Source: Chrysaora quinquecirrha
Taxonomy: Eukaryota > Cnidaria > Scyphozoa > Semaeostomeae > Pelagiidae
NCBI GenBank assembly: GCA_014526335.1
Contig: JACTAT010000061.1
Span: forward strand, 2,351,553 to 2,415,552
DNA length: 64,000 bases
Direction: 5' to 3'
In this document: one piece after another, positions 56,901-64,000 of the stretch
Numbering within the stretch: position 1 is the first letter of the stretch
Layout of the letters: each line of letters opens with the position of its first letter
Translations under genes and position numbers: made by a program
Notes under the pieces: model-generated
What the model was told of the DNA's origin: nothing
The model's input: the letters and a program-made list of their open reading frames with translations, nothing else
Databases searched by the model: none

Positions 56901-57659
56901 AACGACCATTCAACCACCTCTACTGCCATGTTGACTTTTGCGATTGTCCCCTTCTGCGAAACAACTAAACAACTAGCGTTCAAATGATCGTTTGCATCAC
57001 ATTGAATCCAAAATGCCTCGAAATCAATGTAGATCTTCTTTCAATACTACATCCATCTCTGCATCTATGGCGACAATCATTGACTTGTTCCTACCTGTTT
57101 CTTTCTCTTCCTTAGCAGAAAACCTCGACAGGGCAAAAATTATGTCTTTTTTTCCATCAAAATCAACATCTCCAAGAATCATCTCAGTAGTAGGTGAAGC
57201 ATTTTCAAACTCAACTGGCCAGTTAACACCAACTTTGATCTTCTCGGCTTCAGATTCATCTTTCTGCCTACAATCACCCCTGCAGCTGGGAAACATGAAA
57301 ACAAACCCCAAAATAAACAGCAAACAAACTACAATTGCAGACACAAATGCTAGCTTCTGTGTTGATGACATCATCTTCCACCCAAAAGACCCATCTTGCT
57401 CCTTCTCATTCCCTTGATTCTGATTGGCTCTTCGTGACGTAAACACTGCTTTGTTAGCTTTCACTATGCCATATATGCCATTAGAACTTCGTCGTCTATG
57501 CGGAGATGCGTCTTCTGAATTGGCAGACAGATTCGATTCAACGTCAGCCTCGCAATCAGTTGATAAGCCTTCCCCGATACTACTTCTTGGTGTGGAGAAT
57601 CGACTTGTATCATTAAACGCGTCTGGGAAAAGAAAAGCATTTTCTTGTTGTTGACTCAT
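53925..57659 (-). CDS. Type II membrane protein with FG-GAP-like motifs (FAM234-like), 3 exons
   Basis: Exons 57659-56376, 55546-54498 and 54097-53925 give about 834 residues. The N-terminal 100 residues are Ser/Asn-rich and cytoplasmic. There is one transmembrane helix at about 103-123 (KLAFVSAIVVCLLFILGFVF) and a Cys-rich stalk PSCRGDC. The lumenal part has integrin-alpha-like Ca-binding motifs DVDFDGKKDI, DIDSDGILDL and DISNDGVKDI. This layout fits FAM234A/B, but the C-terminal 350 residues (from YNFRNSFDPY, with acidic SDEDEANDIDIEA and RKRRD) I do not recognise. Exon 1 shows a 1-base frame change near 57030: KEDLH runs to TGA, while DFEAFWIQCDANDHLN continues in the next frame. Removing one base gives consistent phases at both later junctions. 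Function in FAM234 proteins is poorly known. Confidence 0.62.
54137..54237. mobile_element. MITE-like element, family D, partial copy
   Basis: TACCGTATTTCCTTGATTAA followed by TTGGAGCAATTATTTGTAAA and TGAATAAGC matches the left halves of 30795-31073 and 61875-62275. The right end is missing. It lies in the last intron of the FAM234-like gene. Confidence 0.6.
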
Positions 57660-60175
57660 CCTCTTGTAATTTTCAGAGGTCTGTTTTCAAAGTTTTTAGT
57701 GTTTTTAGATCTTGAGCTTGCTTTGATCTCTCGTCCTAATGAAGGGCTCCTTTCACAGTTTTTAGAGATCTTTGCTGTATTCTCTGTTATTTCTTTGTCT
57801 TGAGTTCTGTTGAGAACTCAAAACACTCTTTCTGTAATTACTGAGTACAATTTAGCACTGAGCTTGTTTATGGGCCTCAAGTTCGATCCCTAGACCTCTA
57901 GCTCGTATCTGTTTCGATTCGTTTGCCTGTCCCAAGTGTTGAGTTCCTTTCTTTTCTTGAGTTCGATTCCCAAGTCTTGGTTTCTTTCCTTGTTCCTTTT
58001 CCTTCAACTCTTTTATCTACTCTTTTGGTATTTACTAATGGCTCTAAGATAGTGCCTTATTCCACAGTTCAAAAGCTGGGCTCCGAAAAGCATAAGAGCT
58101 CTAAATGAACTACAAGCACTCAGTTTAGTTGTGCACTATACCAGCTCCCATCAGCAGCTTTCAGTTACAGTTGAAGCTTGATTGATCCTGAATGCAAAGT
58201 TTGATTTCGATTTCATTCGCAAACTCGCACTCACTGGCTTCAGTGCTGTTGATTCCTTGTATCACGTCGAAACTTTGTTTGAGAAATTAAACCTGTACAT
58301 CGAGATGAAACCTGGACACAGCAAGATCAAGCACAGCAAGGGTTTCTTTAGAATCAACCTCTCGACCTATAGTGAAAAATGAATTTTATATTTTTGTTTG
58401 TGTGTTTAAGATGAATATCAACAAAATTAACGCTAACAATCTTTATCAAACCGGCCTTAGCAAGTAGGTTGAAAATCTATCTCACGCAACAGGTGAATTT
58501 GTAGTTCGTCTTTGCTAAAATTCCTGCTGTAAAGCTTCTCTTAATAAGTAATTTCCGTCCCTCTTACCTCCGACCCTCCATTTTGAAGGATTTGAAATCC
58601 TAACTGCAGTATTCACCAACATGGAACGCCAAGCAAAGCTTTTATTGCAAGTAGAAATAGGCACACAAAAGTTTCATCTGAAGTTTCTGTCTTCGTATTT
58701 TTTTGTTGAGATAATTTGAGCTGACCATCTGGCGCCCTTCTTTTTCCAGCATTTTGACTGGATGATTTCTTGTCATTTTTACAATAGATTTTTTGCTTAC
58801 AATAAAAAGAGAAGCATTTAGCGCACAAGTCCATGGCGCAGGTGCATTTGGCGTTTCGACGCAGATGTCCCATGCCACATGACCGACCTTAGCAACTGCT
58901 GCTAAGCTAGCCTCTGATCGAATCAAATCGGGACCATCTCCTATCCTCTCTTTTAAGGCTCTGGCCAAACGATAAAACATTGTTGGTTCAACATTTGAGA
59001 TTTGTTTGTCAAGCAAAATGTTTGACTGTTTGGCCACGTCAAAAAACATTGCTCGTCAAACATTTTTTGTTTGCGTGAAGCAAAATTTTTTTTTGAAATT
59101 CTTCAAAAGCATCTTGCCACAAATTTTGTCACTTTTGCTTGTCAAGCAATGTTTTTTGGACGTGGCCAAATAGTCAAACATTTGTTGTAAGACAAATTTA
59201 AAATGTTGGACTAACAATGTTTGATCGTTTGACCAGGGCTTTAGGCATTTGAAGCAGCAAGAAATATCTAAGTTCATTATTCGGTCGTTTCTGGAAATTC
59301 ACATCAAATCAAGCCAAACAATGAATTGTTTTAAACTTATAGACTTTTTTTTTGTTTATAACAAACATATCCTTGAAACTTTTATCTTAAAACCAAGCAC
59401 TAACTGTTTATTTAAAAACTTAAATTTTCTGAAATCAAAACAGTTTAAAACACTCCTATGTAAACTTCAATTATCTTTATCTTATTTTTAATTATTATTC
59501 TCACTACACGCGCAACTCTAGATCTGTGCTTTTAATCTTTGATGTCACCATAAATCGTTTTCTGCTCTTTTGGATTTTAAATGACTTGACTTCACAAATT
59601 TTCTCTGAAAAATTTCACACCATTAATTACCATGAAATCTGTTATTTTCGCCTGTTCACTTTCGCCCTTCACTTTTATCAAGCCTTGTTACATAGCTATT
59701 AATTTTTTGTATTCGGAGACCTAAAACGCCATTTAAATACATATTTATTCAAACTTTCCTTGTTTTATGACGTCATTGAAAGTACAAAATGTATACAATA
59801 GACAAAGTTTGGGATACGAATTTATTCCAACGCAGAGGTTGTGCTACGCAGTAAATGAATGATTCTGCCTCGATCCAGAAAATTTCTTTTTTCTTTCAAA
59901 CATGGCGGACAAAGTCACGAAAAGTTCATCAATCTTTGAAATCGTTTTTACGAACTATTAGCTGAAGTTATTGCAAATAAAGTGCATTGAATGAAAGAAG
60001 ATATATTAAACCATAAAATTGTGTAATTATTACTCGCCTGAAAGTCAACTGAATGATCAATTTAAGTTGAATAGCTGTACACAGAAAGAGAAAAAGGCCT
60101 AGCCAAAAAGGGCCAAAGGCGTTTTCGTAGAAACAGAAACAGATCAAGCCTAGTAATAAGCAGCTGGTAAATATA
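57660..60175. other. Intergenic region between the FAM234-like gene and PDPK1 (divergent)
   Basis: Should contain two promoters. It holds a family A repeat (58960-59240) and several AT-rich stretches. An ATGGCGGAC at about 59903 lies in what may be the PDPK1 5' leader but does not lead into the PDPK1 frame. I see no convincing gene. Confidence 0.4.
58960..59240. repeat. Palindromic CAAACATTG-type repeat (family A)
   Basis: Left end CTGGCCAAACGATAAAACAT and right end GTTTGATCGTTTGACCAGGG are inverse. Inner GTTTGGCCACGTCAAAAAAC and CAAGCAATGTTTTTTGGACG are present. This is the best-preserved copy in the window. Confidence 0.8.
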
Positions 60176-63100
60176 ATGGACGAGAAAGCTTCAAAGCAAG
60201 AGGTAGGCTTTTATGGGTTCATATTGATTTCTAGTTGCTTATGAATTGGTGTTTCTTTTCCAAAAAATATAAATAAAATTCAGACATGTTTGTTTAATAG
60301 AAATACAATTTATTACAAACATCGGAATTATTAAATAGAAAGTATATTTTAAATATTTCGTAGGAATCAAAGCCTCAAAAGAATGCATCTAACAGTGGAG
60401 CAGCTGATGAAAAGAAAACTTCTAATTCTTCACAAAATCCTAATCCACCAAAAAAGAAATCAAAGAATGATTTCAAATTCATCAAAATACTTGGAGAAGG
60501 GTCGTATTCTACAGTAAGTATGAAAATAATAAGTGAAATTTTAAGCAATTTATAGAAAACAATGGGTAGTTAGTTAGCAAAGCTGACTTGCAGGTCGGGG
60601 ATAAATGAATACTTGGGTACTTCTCCTTTACTGACCTAGTAAGGATGAACTGATTTGAGTTGACTGTAGGCTTGAAGGGAGTGGCCCTGACCAGATACAT
60701 AACCCTGGACCTGCAAATTGTGAGCCAAATGCCTTGATGGTAACAGGACAAATCAACCCACTACAAAGTCGGCCCATCGTGTGTCAGACAAGTCGGCTCA
60801 TCAGCATGTACTAAATTGGCCCACAAGAATATAATAAATTGTGCATGTTATTGTACATGCACACTGTTATATTGGGGGTTTGGGAGTGGCAGCCCCTAAT
60901 ATCCCCACACATAACAAAAGAACTAGTAAATAACTAACATCTTGGACCAACATTGCAGTGGGCCAACTTGTCCATAGGGGTGGGCCGACTTGGTTATGAG
61001 CCGATTTTGCATTGAGCCAGCTTGCCTTGATGACTTGGCCACAACATCTCTCTTTCATTCTAGGAGTGGCACATTGATAAATTGTTTTAACTAGACAAAC
61101 TAATAAATATACTGCTTATTGTCTTGATAATGTTTCTTTGCAGGTCTACCTTGTACAAGAATTAGCAACTGAAAAGAAATTTGCAAGTATGTTATTGCAA
61201 GATTATTGACTATTTATCCTTCTATTAAACTTTGGTACTGAACTTAAGTTAAGAAAAAAATGCTCATTCTGTCCCAAAATATTAGATGTGATAATCACTG
61301 CTTATCATAAAAATCCTTTGATCTTTATTGGGGCAATCTTTTGGGAGAGCTGCATCTCCCATCAGCAGGCAATGAGAAATATTTATTGCAATGGTCAGAT
61401 AGAGGAACCATATTCCCATTGCCTGACGATGATGGAGCTCTCCTAGAACGTTGCCCCTATAAATATCAAAGGCTTATCATGATTATCATGTCCAATATTG
61501 TGCCAGACACAGCCTTGATATGTGCGAATGTATGTGCTCATTTTGTTCCAATTTATTTCTAGTGAAAGTTTTAGAGAAACGTCACATTATTAGAGAAAAG
61601 AAAGTTGCTTATGTTTCAAGAGAAAAAGAAGCGTTAGCCATGACAAATCATCCTTTTATTGTCAGACTTTATTTCACTTTCCAAGACAAAGAAAACCTAT
61701 GTATCCTTTCAAAAACTTTTTTGTCAACTTTAAGGGGGTATTCTAGGGGATATTAGAAGAGGAAAAGAAGTTGAGGAATTTACAACTCCTCTCACCCTTT
61801 CAAAGACCCTCTTTTCGTCTTCTGGTATTTCTTTCCTATTTCTAATTTCAGCAGCTTATTTTCCGCTGTTTGAATACCGTTTTCTCGATCAAGCATCCAG
61901 AGCACTTACTTTATAATCCTTCTCCAAGAGGAGCAATCATTTAAAATTATGAATAAACCAAAGTTTTTAACAAAATAAAGTTTTGCAGCTACTGGGAAAG
62001 GTATCTCTGGATTCCTCTCATCAGGAGCTTGCACATACACTATCGAGGGGCAATTCACTCCTCAGAAAGGTGTACGAGGTTTTTATGAAAGCAAAAGGAT
62101 TTCCAAGAGATTTCTGTGAAAACAATAGGTTTTCTAGCAAAGGTGCACGAGATTTTCAAAGAGGGAATCGCCCCTCGTACGCTATAAAAGAAGTGTCTGG
62201 GACCAACCCGATGGACAGCTCAATCCTAAGGAGGCACTTAGTCGAGGGAGGGTGCTTATTCGAGGAAATACAGTAGCATTACTAGCTGGAAATTTGATTT
62301 AACCAAACAACCGTCTGCCGTAAAAAAAGAATTATTGCGAAGACAAGACCAAGCGTTCCCTCGAAAAATCCGAACTTTTCCTACTTAAAGGACCTGCCAT
62401 TAAGTACAGAAATTCATATTAAGTCTTCAAGACATAACAAATATATTGCTCCCTTAATCAGCCTAGATTATGGCCTGAGTTTTGCGAAGAAAGGAGAGAT
62501 GCTGCCTTACATAAACAAGGTATGAAGGACATATAAGAGTCATCAAAATGTATACGTTGGTTCTCATATGTCGCAGACAATCGGCGACCATGGTATAATA
62601 TTCAATGTAGTAACTCTTAACTACAAATACTCAATGAATAACACACTGTAGATCTAGCGTCGCTGATCCTACAGGAATAAACTCCTCAGATACCAAATGT
62701 ATCTATCTAAATATCCTATGCGCCCTTAATACGCATATAATCAAAGGTACTCACGACCTATAAACGTTGAGTAGAGTTCTCTATCTTTACTTTTATCTTT
62801 GCCTTGACTTCGCGGGTCTTTTAGCCTCGTGATAACTAGAACTAAGTAACAATGAGCGAAATCCCACTTATATACATTTCTACAAAGGGAATCGCTGATT
62901 GTTGTGTTAACTAATTAAGATTACTGCGTAATTAAAACAATACTACTAACAACAGCTTATCACACATATTGTTCAGTAGCGTCCCAAATTCGACTTCGAG
63001 TAAACACATTCGTACAGAACGTGCTGTAAAGTTCAGCCTTTGAAACTTCATGACAGGATTTTTCGCATGTCCTTCTGTCCACTTTCCCAATCTTCGACCG

Positions 63101-64000
63101 TCCATTAAGTTATGGGCCATGGTCATTCCCATCAAAGATGTGCCATCAAGCATCCCTGTTTTCTTCTTGAACGGAGCCTAAGTGTAGCGATTTAGGCCCT
63201 CAGTTCAGCACATGGTCTTACGATGCTTGCGATTTATGAGAACATGGATTTTCAATGATCAGCGACGATTTGCAAAAATCGCCGATGAACCAAAAAGTCT
63301 GTTTCTTGCGATCATCGGCGATGATCACCTACAAGAAAATCGACGGTCGCCGATTGTCTGTGATCAGGTTTACGACATATGAGAGCAAGGCTTATTTGTT
63401 TTAGGCCTTCTACCAATGATAATCCTTCTGAGACCCCGTTTACAGGAAAAATGTTCAAACATTGTGAATCAAGCAAATTTGAAATGTTTGACAAACAATA
63501 ATTAGTCCAACGTTAGGCTAAGGTCCTCACTCAGTCTAGCTGCACTGATGAGCCCTGCAATTGGGCAAAACGGTCTGTAGCTGACTGTTTGAGGTGTCAG
63601 TGGTTTTCTTACACTTAACCTCAAACAATAATTAATCGTTTTAAAATTATACATTTGTTTGTCAGGCAAAATATTATACCGCGTGGCCACGTCGCAAAAC
63701 ATTGTTTATTTGCTTTTTTGCCTGGTTTTTTCACTTTTCCAGAAATATCGTGCATAAATTTTCCATTGTTTGCTTATCAAGAAATGTTTTATGACGTGGC
63801 CAAACGTTCAAACATTGCTAGCGAATCATGTAATGTTTGATTGACAAACAATGTTTGATCGTTTAGCCGGATCTTAAAGTTACTTAAGTCAAGTTTTTTG
63901 TATCGTTCTGTTAGCTTGGGTCTTTCAATGAACAATGTACAAAATTCTACACAGCCGAGATAATTCTCGCTTTGGAGTATCTGCATAGCAAAGGCATCAT
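60176..64000 (+). CDS. PDPK1: 3-phosphoinositide-dependent protein kinase 1, 5' part (runs off the window)
   Basis: AGC-family Ser/Thr kinase that phosphorylates the activation loop of AKT, S6K and other AGC kinases. Exons seen: 60176-60202, 60364-60513, 61144-61186, 61563-61700, 62467-62519 and 63915 to beyond 64000, all in consistent phase. After a 45-residue hydrophilic N-terminus come DFKFIKILGEGSYSTVYLVQ (Gly-rich loop GEGSYS at 53-58) and KKFAMKVLEKRHIIREKKVA (catalytic Lys75). They are followed by YVSREKEALAMTNHPFIVRL, YFTFQDKENLYYGLSFAKKG and EMLPYINKLGSFNEQCTKFY. The window ends in AEIILALEYLHSKGII just before the HRD loop. The PH domain must lie beyond. The start MDEKASKQE is the first ATG in frame with exon 2. 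Confidence 0.95.
60750..61015. repeat. Inverted AGTCGGCCCA-type repeat in PDPK1 intron 2
   Basis: AAAGTCGGCCCATCG and ACAAGTCGGCTCATCAG on the left are mirrored by GGTGGGCCGACTTGG and ATGAGCCGATTTTGC on the right. Non-coding and possibly a decayed foldback element. Confidence 0.5.
61875..62275. mobile_element. MITE-like element, family D copy 2
   Basis: Left end TACCGTTTTCTCGATCAAGC and right end GTGCTTATTCGAGGAAATAC are inverse. The interior GAGGAGCAATCATTTAAAAT matches copy 1. It carries an extra block, 62035-62165, that is the reverse complement of 119-245. In PDPK1 intron 4. Confidence 0.75.
62561..63390. mobile_element. Possible 0.83-kb inverted-repeat element in PDPK1 intron 5
   Basis: TTCTCATATGTCGCAGACAA, then TCGGCGACC at the left, is matched in inverse near 63345-63390 by GGTCGCCGATTGTCTGTGAT and ACGACATATGAGAGC. 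A 73-codon minus-strand ORF (63153-62932) inside has no motif I recognise. Additional ATCGCCGATGA-type palindromes lie near 63270-63330. Confidence 0.55.
63448..63875. repeat. Palindromic CAAACATTG-type repeat (family A) in PDPK1 intron 5
   Basis: Starts near GTTCAAACATTGTGAATCAA and ends GACAAACAATGTTTGATCGT, then TTAGCCGGATC. It contains GTGGCCACGTCGCAAAACAT and GACGTGGCCAAACGTTCAAA. It is interrupted by unrelated sequence at about 63505-63640. Confidence 0.65.

Noticed and set aside
58613..59049. Minus-strand ORFs of 86 and 135 codons
   Set aside because: They overlap each other and run into a family A repeat, with no conserved motif.

Overview
This is an intron-rich animal genome segment. 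It is AT-rich, with dispersed exons bounded by GT/AG splice sites, tRNA-derived SINEs, many small inverted-repeat (MITE-like) elements and long simple-sequence arrays. The single-copy genes are recognisably metazoan. The short, mostly single-exon class A GPCRs look like those of cnidarians, so I infer a marine invertebrate, most likely an anthozoan. The species cannot be named from this sequence alone.

Layout: (1) 0.57-3.04 kb, minus strand: MRPL12, mitochondrial ribosomal protein L12, four exons. (2) 4.89-18.2 kb, plus: CLCN7, the lysosomal Cl-/H+ exchanger, 23 coding exons, divergent from MRPL12. (3) 19.6-22.5 kb, minus: a CDR2/CDR2L-type coiled-coil protein, three coding exons, with a small intronless ORF inside its first intron. 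(4) 23.5-24.6 kb, minus: a GPANK1 homologue whose reading frame is broken in its C-terminal half. (5) 26.5-50.2 kb, plus: a large R7-type RGS gene (DEP, DHEX, GGL and RGS domains). Its 11.8-kb intron holds three antisense class A GPCR genes (33.3-34.4, 37.2-38.4 and 41.6-42.6 kb; two intact, one broken). (6) 50.95-52.6 kb, plus: two tandem AIG1/ADTRP-family hydrolase genes. (7) 53.9-57.7 kb, minus: a type II membrane protein with FG-GAP-like motifs (FAM234-like). (8) 60.2 kb to the window end, plus: the 5' part of PDPK1 (PDK1 kinase).

The most interesting region is the R7 RGS locus. RGS-domain exons have been tandemly duplicated (43.9-48.5 kb). One duplicate has fused in frame to the linker exon between the GGL and RGS domains. 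Another has a 1-bp frameshift. The remaining duplicates could serve as alternative exons. The GPCRs nested antisense in the same gene act upstream of G proteins, and R7 RGS proteins are GTPase activators for G proteins. A regulatory link between them is speculation; the arrangement itself is visible in the sequence.

Single-base frame breaks occur in several otherwise well-conserved genes (CLCN7, GPANK1, the second AIG1-like gene, the FAM234-like gene). Splice phases are restored if one base is added or removed. Consensus indel errors in the assembly are therefore a serious alternative to pseudogenisation and should be excluded first.

Intergenic and intronic space is filled by at least two SINE families, at least five inverted-repeat element families, trinucleotide and tetranucleotide arrays, and a 155-bp-type tandem repeat.
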